A stretch of DNA of 14,347 nt from CAIOZW01 sp049318845 (lineage in GTDB: Bacteria; Acidobacteriota; Blastocatellia; RBC074), in assembly GCA_049318845.1 (NCBI GenBank), contig JBMOFH010000075.1, forward strand, positions 1 to 14,347, given 5' to 3'. Of the stretch, positions 1-7,449 are shown in pieces; within the stretch, counting starts at the first letter, position 1, and each line of letters starts with the position of its first letter. A program made the position numbers and the translations under genes. The notes under the pieces were generated by a model, which worked only from the letters and a program-made list of their open reading frames with translations, searched no databases and had not been told where the DNA came from.

Positions 1-20
1 TGCCGGCCAAGCTTCTCGTG

Positions 21-731
21 TCAGGCTTCGATGGTATAGCTTCCCGGCGGTACTCCCGCCAGACTGAAGGTACCATCCTTACCGGTCACCACAAAATACG
101 GGTGAGCGACCGCGCCGACCCAGGCATGCATCCAGTTATGAATGTTGCACTTGATTCGAACCATCACCTCCGGCTGCGAAAAGCGGCGCGTGAATGGTGG
201 TTCCCCCGGTGACTGGCTCTGATTCCACTCACGGTTTACGACTGCCATTGGATGGATGTTGTGGGTCAACGGATCTGAGTTGACGACCTTCAGCGTCTGA
301 CCGACCATGATCCCCTGGACTCGTGGTCCGAACCAGCAACCACGCTGCTCGATAACCACCGGCTCAGAAGGCGGCTCAGAAGGCGGCTCGAAGAGCTTCC
401 CTTCCAATCCCGATTTGATATAAACAAAGACGTTTTCGAGCCGATCCTCGTCACCGTTGTGGCTGATGGCAACCTCTTCGTCGGTCACCGGTTCACCGTG
501 CAGCTTTGCGCATTGCGGATCACCATCCATATCAACCATCTTCACGACCGGTTTTCTCCCGGTAAAAGTTATCCGCCCGGTGATCGTGGCGACGGTCGCC
601 GGGTCAGGCTTATAGTAGGCTGGCTTCCCCGATGATGATGGTGGCCTGGAACAGCCGGCCATCATCAGGGTCAAGACTGACACGACCACCAGCAGATTGA
701 TAGTACGCGATTGTGAATTCGTCAGACTCAA
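21..731 (-). CDS. Cupredoxin-like lipoprotein with C-terminal carboxypeptidase-regulatory-like segment, ended by a UGA at a Trp position
   Basis: 236 residues. Hydrophobic residues 13-26 end in MAGC with Cys27, so it is probably a lipoprotein exported by Sec. The start is a TTG overlapping the peroxidase stop; AAGGAGGAG lies just upstream, and the next Met falls inside the lipobox. Visible family features are DPQCAKLHG (71-79), GCW (131-133), a GQTLKVVNSDPLTHNIH segment (144-160) and CNIHNWMH (195-202). The His157/His160 plus Cys195-His198-Met201 spacing resembles a type-1 copper site, but copper binding is inferred. PPSEPPSEP (116-124) is a small tandem repeat. The protein stops after SYTIEA; reading on past the TGA gives HEKLGR, the usual family continuation apart from the missing W. 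Proteins of this kind are often annotated as methylamine-utilisation or carboxypeptidase-regulatory-like proteins. It is translationally coupled to the di-heme peroxidase and probably shares its redox work. Function unproven. Confidence 0.85.
   Translation of the reverse strand: MSLTNSQSRTINLLVVVSVLTLMMAGCSRPPSSSGKPAYYKPDPATVATITGRITFTGRKPVVKMVDMDGDPQCAKLHGEPVTDEEVAISHNGDEDRLENVFVYIKSGLEGKLFEPPSEPPSEPVVIEQRGCWFGPRVQGIMVGQTLKVVNSDPLTHNIHPMAVVNREWNQSQSPGEPPFTRRFSQPEVMVRIKCNIHNWMHAWVGAVAHPYFVVTGKDGTFSLAGVPPGSYTIEA
361..390. repeat. 12-bp tandem repeat (2.5 copies) inside the lipoprotein gene
   Basis: GGCTCAGAAGGC occurs at 361-372 and 373-384, followed by a 6-base partial copy. It is in frame and encodes the PPSEPPSEP stretch, probably a flexible surface linker just before the cupredoxin-like part. 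Confidence 0.9.
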
Positions 732-1783
732 TTCTCCTCCTTCGGTACCTCGCCGGTCAGAGCTTCAAGAAACGCCTCGAGGTCGTCCCGCTCCGCGGCG
801 CTGAGAATGAGCGGTCGAATCGAAGGATCCAGTTGGGGATTGGAGCTCCCGCCACCGATGTAGAAATCGATCACCTCGCGCAGACTCTTCAGTCGGCCGT
901 CATGCATATAGGGTGAAGTCCTCGCGACATTGCGCAGGCTCGGGGTTCGAAAGGCGCCACGATCGGCCTCAAGTTTTGTCTGAGCCTGACGCCCGGAATC
1001 CGTCAGCTCTCCGTTCGAATCCATCCCGGTCCCGAGGTTGTGGAAGAGCCCGTCGGTAAGAAGTGACGCCCGCTCTCCAATCACGTGGCACTGTGCACAA
1101 TTACCCTTCGCCGGGTTTCGGAAGACCTCAAGTCCACGGATTGCCGCGGCACTCATCGCCCCTTTCTCACCTCCGTAAAAGTAACGATCGAAGGGTGAGT
1201 TTCCGCTCAGCAGCGTCCGCTCATACGACGCAATCGCACTAACAACTCTCGTCAGGGTGATCGGCCCCGGCCCAAAGACAGTCTCGAATTGCCGACGATA
1301 TTCAGGATCGGCCATCAACCGCTCGATGGCAACCTTATGCGGCAGGTTCATCTCGATCGGATTGGCGATCGGACCGCCGGCCTGCTCCTCAAGATCGGCC
1401 GCCCGGCCATCCCAGAATTGACGGGTCCAGTAGACAGCGTTGACCACCCCAGGCGTGTTGCGAATCCCTGTCTGACCACCCACCCCCTTCGCCGTTGGCA
1501 ATCCATCGGTAAACCAGCGCTCCGGCTGGTGACAGCTCGCGCACGAGATCGTCCGGTCACTCGAAAGCTCCCGCTCAAAAAAGAGCCTCCGCCCAAGCTT
1601 GATCGCGGCAGCGGTCACCCGCGCGCCCCCAGCTTTGGGTAACTCAGGCAGCCCAAGCGGAATCGCCAGACTGATTGGATCCCCAAGCGGAATCGCCGCC
1701 GGCTCAACGTGATCGATCAGCTGACAGGCTCCCGCCAGCAAGGTCAGCATCAGGATTGTTAAAAACAAGGCTCGCCGCTTCAT
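728..1783 (-). CDS. Exported di-heme cytochrome c peroxidase / MauG-family protein
   Basis: 351 residues from the ATG at 1783, which has AGAGGAG seven bases upstream and opens directly into a signal peptide (MKRR, then a hydrophobic run to LLAGAC). An upstream TTG at 1810 would add nine charged residues and is less likely. There are two c-type heme sites, CASCH (81-85) and CAQCH (229-233). Also present are the family blocks RNTP, FWDGR (123-127) and, near the C-terminus, YMHDGR, whose Met is the usual axial ligand of the high-potential heme. Family members reduce hydrogen peroxide in the periplasm or, as in MauG, oxidise protein side chains; the sequence alone does not decide which. A Cys at about residue 20 could be lipidated, although the lipobox is not canonical. 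The stop overlaps the TTG start of the cupredoxin-like lipoprotein, so the two are co-translated and may be electron-transfer or modification partners. Confidence 0.95.
   Translation of the reverse strand: MKRRALFLTILMLTLLAGACQLIDHVEPAAIPLGDPISLAIPLGLPELPKAGGARVTAAAIKLGRRLFFERELSSDRTISCASCHQPERWFTDGLPTAKGVGGQTGIRNTPGVVNAVYWTRQFWDGRAADLEEQAGGPIANPIEMNLPHKVAIERLMADPEYRRQFETVFGPGPITLTRVVSAIASYERTLLSGNSPFDRYFYGGEKGAMSAAAIRGLEVFRNPAKGNCAQCHVIGERASLLTDGLFHNLGTGMDSNGELTDSGRQAQTKLEADRGAFRTPSLRNVARTSPYMHDGRLKSLREVIDFYIGGGSSNPQLDPSIRPLILSAAERDDLEAFLEALTGEVPKEEN
1652..1697. repeat. 16-bp direct repeat, 30-bp period, in the peroxidase gene
   Basis: CCCAAGCGGAATCGCC is found at 1652-1667 and again at 1682-1697. 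On the minus strand it encodes two AIPLG units ten residues apart, just after the signal peptide, in the spacer before the first heme domain. Confidence 0.85.
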
Positions 1784-1816
1784 TCTCGACTCCTCTCGAT
1801 CAATCTTCAAAACCGG

Positions 1817-1825
1817 ATCATATCA
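1817..1825 (-). promoter_or_regulatory. Candidate extended -10 for the peroxidase-lipoprotein operon
   Basis: Read on the minus strand this is TGATATGAT: a TG one base before TATGAT, five of six matches to the -10 consensus. No good -35 is seen at 16-18 bp, as expected for an extended -10. The start point would fall near 1810, giving a leader of about 27 bases before the ATG at 1783. Confidence 0.4.
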
Positions 1826-1894
1826 CCGTTCTTCCCCTCAACATAAGTCCCACCCCTCCGGCAATGGTTCAGTCATCCAGGCAGGCCCGTCCAG

Positions 1895-1916
1895 ATCAAC
1901 TCACCATCAACTCACC
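1895..1916. repeat. Two adjacent 11-bp direct repeats upstream of the peroxidase operon
   Basis: ATCAACTCACC occurs at 1895-1905 and 1906-1916 with no gap, followed by A. The 11-bp period puts both copies on the same DNA face. They lie about 70 bp upstream of the candidate -10, where an activator would bind. The rest of the roughly 230-bp gap between 1783 and 2014 shows only the candidate promoter and the receptor terminator. Confidence 0.55.
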
Positions 1917-1948
1917 ACTAATTAAAGCGATCCCGCGAAGGTAAACGC

Positions 1949-1990
1949 AAAAACGGGGATTGATGGATCGTCACCAATCCATCAATCCCC
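1949..1990 (-). terminator. Rho-independent terminator of the TonB-dependent receptor gene
   Basis: A perfect 14-bp stem (1955-1968 with 1977-1990) encloses an 8-base loop. On the minus strand the stem is followed one base later by TTTTT (1949-1953). It begins 24 bp after the receptor stop codon and separates that unit from the peroxidase operon. Confidence 0.9.
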
Positions 1991-2013
1991 TGGATATTCC
2001 GACAAGTCGGCTG

Positions 2014-5000
2014 TTAGAACATGAGCTTCAGAGCCATAACGATTCGGCGTGCATTCGCCGCACTCGTGTAGGATCCAAACAGGGCGTTGACCTGCGCCCC
2101 GGTATTGATATCGAAGCGTGCCCCCGTATCGACACCATTGAACTGGGTGTGATTGAAGGTGTTGAACGTCTCAAGACGATACTGGAGACGAACGGCGCCC
2201 TCCTTCGCAAGGTTGAAGGTCTTGAAGAGCGAGATGTCCCAGTTATTGGTTCCAGGTCCACGGATCAGATCCTTGGCCGCATTTCCAATACCAAGCTCGG
2301 CCCGCGTTGGAGCACGAACTGCCGAGGTATTGAAGAACTTGTTGAAGGTCCGCTCACTCTTCGGCAGGATCGGGTTTCCAACCAGGACGACCCGACTGTC
2401 AAGACCACCACCGCTACCTCCAATAATGTCGGTGCCCTGCACCAGGCTGTAACCAATGCCGAGGGGTGACCCACTCAGGAAAGTGGTAATGCCCGACATC
2501 TCCCACCCATCGAAAGCCTGCTTCGCGAAGGCGTTGTTGCCCATCCTGGTTCCAAGCATCGGGAACTTGTAGATGTAGTTGATCGTCATATTATGGGTCC
2601 GGTCAAAGCCGGCTTTACCATAATTACGAACCTTCGGATCGATGATCGGGTTGATATTGTTGCCATTACCGTCGACCAGATCCATCGCCTTCGACCAGGT
2701 GTAGGCAAGTCCGAATGAGAAGCTGTTCGAGAAACGACGGTTGATCGAGGTCTGAAGCGCGTGATAGTTCGAGTTTGACGCAAACTCGAGGTAGTTGATG
2801 TCACCATACCCCAGGTAGGGGCGGAGGAAGTTGTCCGGGAGCGGGGTGCGATCACCCGACGCCGGTGCCGCAATCGTCGGATCCGCCGCCGATGCCGCGA
2901 AGCGGCCACCATACGGCACCGCGTTGAGGCTCCGCCGCTGAAGCATGTGGCGGGCCAGCGATCCGACATAGGCCACATCGACCACCGTCTTGAAACCGAT
3001 GTCACGCTGAATGCCGAAGCTGAAGTTGTAGACGGTCGGTGGATCATAATCGCGCTGAATACCAAACACACCAATCGGACTGACACTGAGCGGAGTCGAG
3101 AGCAGGTCCTTGATCGTCGTGAAGTTGGCAGTCGCCGTAATCATGTTCGGCGGCATCTCAACCATCTGCAGAATCTGATCGTCGTTGAAACGGTCGAAGA
3201 AGAATCCGACTCCACCGCGGATCGAGGTCTTGCCATCGCCGAAAACATCGTAGGCAAATCCAACTCGCGGAGCAACCTTGATCGACGGCGTGTTGACGAC
3301 GCGCTCGTTGACCACTGTCATCCCCTGGAATGGAGTACCTGACCCGGGAGCGAAAGTCCCGATCTTGACCGACGACAACACCTGACCATTGACCGGATTG
3401 ATGCCAACACGGTTCGCACCAGAACAGGTCGTCAGGTTGTTCAGGCAACCCGGCTGGATCAGCTTCGGCTGCTTCGACTTGTCATACGACGCCGGATCGA
3501 AGAAGGCGAAGGTGTCATTCTCGCCATATGTCGGCTCGATGAAATAGAACCTCGCACCAAAATCGAGCGTCAGGCGTCTGGTTGCTTTCCAGTTATCCTG
3601 GAGGAACCACTCGATGTTCCTGTACCGGGCATGGCCCGAAAGCTTGGCGTTCGCTTCAGTGTAGGAGTTGACCGATCCAATCAGCGCATTCGCAAATGGA
3701 TGACCAGTGTTGAACGGATTGTTGGCATTGTTGTCAAAGCTGAAGGTGCCGTTGAAGGCCGAGGAGCGCGCCGCGTTTCGCGTCGTGTACTCAAGGTAGA
3801 TCCCCGCCTTCAGATTGTGCTTGCCGGCGATCTTCGAGAGGTTATCCGAGACGTTCCAGATGTTGTTCGTCCCGAAGAAGGGGAAACGCTGCTCGATATT
3901 GAACTGTGGCGCGTTGTTGATACCACCAAAGGTCGCGTTTGGAATCAACCGCAGCGGATTGATCTGCGGATAGAACTGCGGCAACGTGTTGAGTCCAAGT
4001 TTGTTTCGGTCATTCTTGTCGATTCCCGCCTGGTTGAGCGGGCTGACCGTCTGGAGGGCACGGTTGACGCCAAAGGTCGTCTCATTGGTCAGCGTCGGGC
4101 TGAAGGTATGAATCAGCGTGCTGACCACTCCGCGACTCTCGATCTGATAGGCGATCGGGAACTGCGGCCAGACGTTCGAGGCAAGAACGAAGTTGAAGTC
4201 GCCCTTGTAGGCCTCATAGTTCTGGATGCCTCGTGAATAGAAGGTCGTCTTGTCGGTGATGTTCCAGTCGACACGAAGGATCTCTTCGCGGCGTGGCTGG
4301 TCAACCGTGCTCTGAAAGACGCTGTTGAAGGCATAGTTTGTCGTGTTGAAGTTCGGCAACGGAAAGAGGCTTAGCAGCTTCTGACCGTTCGCGTCGATCC
4401 GGTTGGTCGGGATCTTGTTGACCACACCACCATCACTGAAACAGGCTGTTTGATCAGCCGCGCTGCAGGCACCGGTCTTGAGCGGGTCGCGAATCCAGAA
4501 ACGGTTCGGAACGCCGGCCGAACTGACACCAGAGAAGGTCTGCGAGAAGTCACCCGCGCGCTCGAGCGCCGTTGGATAGGTCAGTGTTCCCTGTCGCGTC
4601 GGATAGTTGCGCGGCAGATACTCCTGCGACCAGAAGAAGAAGAGCTTGTCCTTGTTCTTGTTGAAACTGGTTCCCGGAATGATCACCGGACCACCAATGT
4701 TGCCGCCCCAATAATTGAAGCGATAGCGCTGCTTGGCAATCCCGCGCGCGTTGTTGAAATACTCGTTCGCGTTGAACTGCTCGTGGCGCTTGAAGTAGAA
4801 ACCACCGCCGTGAAAATCACGCGTGCCATTCTTGATGACGACGTTGATCGTGCCACCGCTGCTGCGGCCGTATTCGGCCTGATAGTTGGTCAACAGCACC
4901 TTGACCTCTCCGATCGCATCGAGGCCCGGAGCGAGGTAAGGTCCGCCCATCGATCCAGTATCGAGGCTCGAGACACCATCGAGCGTCAGGTTCAGGGTAC

Positions 5001-5580
5001 CACCGCGGTTACCATTGATCGTGATACCACCAAGGTTGTTCCAGCCCGGTGCTTCACGGTTCGCCGTATCGATGACTCCCGGAAGCAGGCGCACCATTCC
5101 AAGGTAGTCACGCCCCTTCAATGAGATGTTCTGCATCTGCTGCTCATCGATCAATCCTGAGCGCTCAGCGCTCTCCGTCTTGACCAGTGCCGCCTCCGCA
5201 GTCACCGTGACGGTCTGACTGACATCGCCAATCTCGAGTTCGACCTTCTTCAACGTCACACGCTCATTCGCGGTAACGACGATGTTGGTATTCTCGAACT
5301 TGCGAAATCCGGGTGCGACGACCGAGATCGAATAGGTTCCCGGCAGAAGCTGTGGTGCAATGAAAAGGCCATCGGCATCGGTCTGAATCTCGATCCGACG
5401 CTGGGTCTCCTGGTTGGTAACTTCGACCTTCGCCTTCGCTATCGCGGCTCCGGTCTGGTCGCTGACAGATCCCGAGATCTGCCCTGTCAGGCCCTGTCCA
5501 AATACCACCGTCGTCAGGCAGAAAATGAATAGAGCTGTCAGGGTCGACCCGTAGAATCTCTGCGTAATGGATCGCAGCAT
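2014..5580 (-). CDS. TonB-dependent receptor, Oar-like, with carboxypeptidase-regulatory-like N-terminal domain
   Basis: 1,188 residues from the ATG at 5580, preceded by AGAGGAG; the open frame extends further upstream but without a signal peptide at its start. The order is signal peptide (1-28, cut near VFG-Q), a CarboxypepD_reg-like beta-sandwich (about 33-113, with SVSDQTGAAIAKAKVEV and LPGTYSISV), a plug domain (about 135-255, with LDGVS and YQAEYGRSSGGTINVVIKNG) and then a large 22-strand-type barrel ending in ALKLMF. The terminal Phe is typical of outer-membrane barrels. This architecture is greatly expanded in Acidobacteriota and is thought to import large or complex organic ligands using TonB energy; the ligand here is unknown. 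Two close Cys pairs in the barrel region (GACSAADQTAC and GCLNNLTTC) look like loop disulfides. It is the last gene of a VCBS-GMC-receptor series, but the 188-bp gap before it holds its own candidate promoters. Confidence 0.93.
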   Translation of the reverse strand: MLRSITQRFYGSTLTALFIFCLTTVVFGQGLTGQISGSVSDQTGAAIAKAKVEVTNQETQRRIEIQTDADGLFIAPQLLPGTYSISVVAPGFRKFENTNIVVTANERVTLKKVELEIGDVSQTVTVTAEAALVKTESAERSGLIDEQQMQNISLKGRDYLGMVRLLPGVIDTANREAPGWNNLGGITINGNRGGTLNLTLDGVSSLDTGSMGGPYLAPGLDAIGEVKVLLTNYQAEYGRSSGGTINVVIKNGTRDFHGGGFYFKRHEQFNANEYFNNARGIAKQRYRFNYWGGNIGGPVIIPGTSFNKNKDKLFFFWSQEYLPRNYPTRQGTLTYPTALERAGDFSQTFSGVSSAGVPNRFWIRDPLKTGACSAADQTACFSDGGVVNKIPTNRIDANGQKLLSLFPLPNFNTTNYAFNSVFQSTVDQPRREEILRVDWNITDKTTFYSRGIQNYEAYKGDFNFVLASNVWPQFPIAYQIESRGVVSTLIHTFSPTLTNETTFGVNRALQTVSPLNQAGIDKNDRNKLGLNTLPQFYPQINPLRLIPNATFGGINNAPQFNIEQRFPFFGTNNIWNVSDNLSKIAGKHNLKAGIYLEYTTRNAARSSAFNGTFSFDNNANNPFNTGHPFANALIGSVNSYTEANAKLSGHARYRNIEWFLQDNWKATRRLTLDFGARFYFIEPTYGENDTFAFFDPASYDKSKQPKLIQPGCLNNLTTCSGANRVGINPVNGQVLSSVKIGTFAPGSGTPFQGMTVVNERVVNTPSIKVAPRVGFAYDVFGDGKTSIRGGVGFFFDRFNDDQILQMVEMPPNMITATANFTTIKDLLSTPLSVSPIGVFGIQRDYDPPTVYNFSFGIQRDIGFKTVVDVAYVGSLARHMLQRRSLNAVPYGGRFAASAADPTIAAPASGDRTPLPDNFLRPYLGYGDINYLEFASNSNYHALQTSINRRFSNSFSFGLAYTWSKAMDLVDGNGNNINPIIDPKVRNYGKAGFDRTHNMTINYIYKFPMLGTRMGNNAFAKQAFDGWEMSGITTFLSGSPLGIGYSLVQGTDIIGGSGGGLDSRVVLVGNPILPKSERTFNKFFNTSAVRAPTRAELGIGNAAKDLIRGPGTNNWDISLFKTFNLAKEGAVRLQYRLETFNTFNHTQFNGVDTGARFDINTGAQVNALFGSYTSAANARRIVMALKLMF

Positions 5581-5605
5581 TTGGGTTTCTCCTCTATCTG
5601 ATAAA

Positions 5606-5611
5606 ATTATA
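5606..5611 (-). promoter_or_regulatory. Candidate proximal -10 box of the receptor gene
   Basis: TATAAT on the minus strand, about 26 bp upstream of the receptor ATG and just before its ribosome binding site. No convincing -35 is present, so this may be chance in an AT-rich leader. Confidence 0.3.
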
Positions 5612-5709
5612 GTTCGTGACCAGAACTGCACCACGGACCAGTTGGGGTTAAGAGTGGCGAAGAGACAGGACGCCCGACGCCAGTAATTATGCCAGCAAGT
5701 ATTCAAGCC

Positions 5710-5737
5710 AATATGCCTGCCAGGAGACGGGCATATT
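5710..5737. promoter_or_regulatory. Inverted repeat AATATGCC-N12-GGCATATT upstream of the receptor gene
   Basis: Perfect 8-bp arms (5710-5717 and 5730-5737) around a 12-base spacer. It lies directly downstream of a consensus -10 box, so it would overlap the transcription start. It could be a repressor operator or a 5' hairpin of the receptor mRNA. It has no T-run and is a poor terminator for the GMC gene. Confidence 0.5.
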
Positions 5738-5739
5738 CC

Positions 5740-5745
5740 ATTATA
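5740..5745 (-). promoter_or_regulatory. Candidate distal -10 box (TATAAT) of the receptor gene
   Basis: A perfect TATAAT on the minus strand, within TTTTTATAATGG, about 24 bp after the GMC stop codon. The best -35 match (TTTTCC at 16 bp) is weak. It would give a leader of about 150 bases starting in the inverted repeat. Confidence 0.4.
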
Positions 5746-5768
5746 AAAACCAGGGAGTATAGGAAAAT

Positions 5769-7409
5769 CTATATTTCGCCACTCCGACGCCGGGCGGCAA
5801 TGTGACGGGCGCAACGCACGGCAAGCGCGGCGATCGTCAATGTCGGATTCTTCTCGGGAAATGTCGTGAAACAACTACCATCGACGACAAAGAGGTTATT
5901 GACCTCTCGGGCCTGATTCCACTCGTTGAGGACAGAGGTCTTCGGATCACGCCCCATGCGGATCGTCCCGACTTCGTGACTCGCAAAGCCGCCAATATTC
6001 GGTGCCTGGTGCAGCTTCAGTTCTGCGCCGCAGGCATCGTAGATCTTCTCCGCGCTCGCGACGAGATCACGGAAGAGCGCGCGGTCATTATCTCCAAACT
6101 CGAAATTGACGATCGGAATTGGGATACCATAGCCGTCTGTCTTCGCCGGATCAGTCGTGACACGATTGACCGGCCGGTGCTCGACCTTGCCGTAACCGCC
6201 CATCTGAAACATCGCCGGCTGCAGGTCGCGAATACCCCGCTTAAAGTCAGAGCCAAAGCCAGCGACAGCACGAGCCTGTGGCACTGCACGGCGACTGGCG
6301 TAGTTGAGCTGATAGCCATAGCCACCGGCAAAATCACGGCCACGTCGCACAAAGCGTGGAATGTAGGCGTGGTCAGTCACCCCATCCCCCTGCCAGGTAT
6401 CCGTCCTGACCAGATCGCGGAGGTATCCGGTGAAGGTCGTCTGCGAATGGCCGCCAAGGTAACGTCCGACCATATCGTTGTTGTTGGCGAGGCCATTCGG
6501 AAATTTCTGACTCTTTGAATTGAGCAGCAGGCGTGCCGATTCGATCGAAGCGCCACAAACGACGACCAGCTTCGCCCGGACCTCTTCGACACGGCGCGTC
6601 TTCCGGTCGATGAAGGAGACGCCGCTCGCCAAACCGTCACGATCGACCAGGATCTCGCGGGCGAGGGCGTTCATCCGCAGTGTCAGCTTACCGGTCGCGA
6701 GCGCACGTGGAATGACGGTGATGTCACTCGACCAGATCGCGCGCACATCGCAGACATCCATGCAGTGGCCGCAGTAATGGCAGTTGCCACGACCATTTCC
6801 AATGGCGCGACTCGCTCCATTGGATCTCAGCAATACCGCCTTACGCGAAGAGATCAGATCCATTCCGATCCGTGCGAGTCGAGGTTTCGCATAACGCTCC
6901 GCGCAACGCAACGGTGGCGCGGGGGCAACGAAGTTACCATCCGGGAGATACTCCAGATTCTCCCTTGTCCCGAAGACGTGCATCTCCTGCTCGACATAAT
7001 CGTAGAATGGGGCGAGCTCCTCGTAAGTGAGCGGCCAGTCCTCCTCGATGCCGTTGACGCTCCACTCGCGAAAGTCGACCGGGGCAAAGCGGTAGGTCGC
7101 AGCGTTCCAGTGGAATGTGCGTCCACCAAGATTGCGGACCCGATTGACGGATATTCGGTCGCCGCGGTACTCGATCTGCCGTTCGATCTCGTCCGGATAC
7201 ATTGCCGCCTGGTGGCGGAATCCGAAACCGCGCTTTGGCAGCTCGTAGGGCCAGGCGTGTGAATTCATCTCCTCGACCGCGACCTTGCGTCCGCCTTCGA
7301 GCAGGATCGTCTCCGCGCCTGCCGCCGTCAGCTCACTCGCCATGAATCCACCCGCGGCCCCCGAGCCGATGATGCAGACATCGTAAATTTTGGTCTTTGG
7401 CAGATTCAT
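5769..7409 (-). CDS. GMC-family FAD-dependent oxidoreductase with cysteine cluster
   Basis: 546 residues from the ATG at 7409; the longer GTG frame (from 7478) overlaps the upstream gene and adds no domain. GGAG lies 15 bases before this ATG, which is a long spacing. The Rossmann FAD site is DVCIIGSGAAGG (10-21) with LLEGG (36-40). RNLGGRTFHWN follows. The catalytic His is in ASHEVGTIRMG (His478) and the second active-site residue in KNPTLT (Asn521), within the NLFVVDGS C-terminal block. CHYCGHCMDVC (Cys210, 213, 216, 220) matches the region where the catalytic subunit of FAD-glucose dehydrogenase carries a 3Fe-4S cluster, so electrons probably leave by an Fe-S route rather than to oxygen. 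Substrate is most likely a sugar or other alcohol (inferred). No signal peptide and no gluconate-dehydrogenase subunit-3 gene is visible. It follows the VCBS gene by 40 bp and is probably co-transcribed with it. Confidence 0.93.
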   Translation of the reverse strand: MNLPKTKIYDVCIIGSGAAGGFMASELTAAGAETILLEGGRKVAVEEMNSHAWPYELPKRGFGFRHQAAMYPDEIERQIEYRGDRISVNRVRNLGGRTFHWNAATYRFAPVDFREWSVNGIEEDWPLTYEELAPFYDYVEQEMHVFGTRENLEYLPDGNFVAPAPPLRCAERYAKPRLARIGMDLISSRKAVLLRSNGASRAIGNGRGNCHYCGHCMDVCDVRAIWSSDITVIPRALATGKLTLRMNALAREILVDRDGLASGVSFIDRKTRRVEEVRAKLVVVCGASIESARLLLNSKSQKFPNGLANNNDMVGRYLGGHSQTTFTGYLRDLVRTDTWQGDGVTDHAYIPRFVRRGRDFAGGYGYQLNYASRRAVPQARAVAGFGSDFKRGIRDLQPAMFQMGGYGKVEHRPVNRVTTDPAKTDGYGIPIPIVNFEFGDNDRALFRDLVASAEKIYDACGAELKLHQAPNIGGFASHEVGTIRMGRDPKTSVLNEWNQAREVNNLFVVDGSCFTTFPEKNPTLTIAALAVRCARHIAARRRSGEI

Positions 7410-7449
7410 GTTTCGTTGATTAAACTCCTGCGGGTGAGTGCTCCAGCTG

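Noticed and set aside
1..731. A genome-wide code change with UGA as Trp
   Set aside because: Three other genes here end properly at TGA and Trp is encoded by TGG throughout, so a local event is more likely.
1895..1916. A CRISPR-like array from the short repeats in the window
   Set aside because: Units are 11-18 bp, adjacent without spacers, and different at each place; no cas genes are present.
5581..5874. Extension of the receptor frame 98 codons upstream
   Set aside because: It would overlap the end of the GMC gene and put the signal peptide in mid-protein; the ATG at 5580 has a good ribosome binding site and starts directly with the leader.
5802..6518. A 238-codon plus-strand frame opposite the GMC gene
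   Set aside because: It is a shadow of the GMC oxidoreductase, with no recognisable motif.
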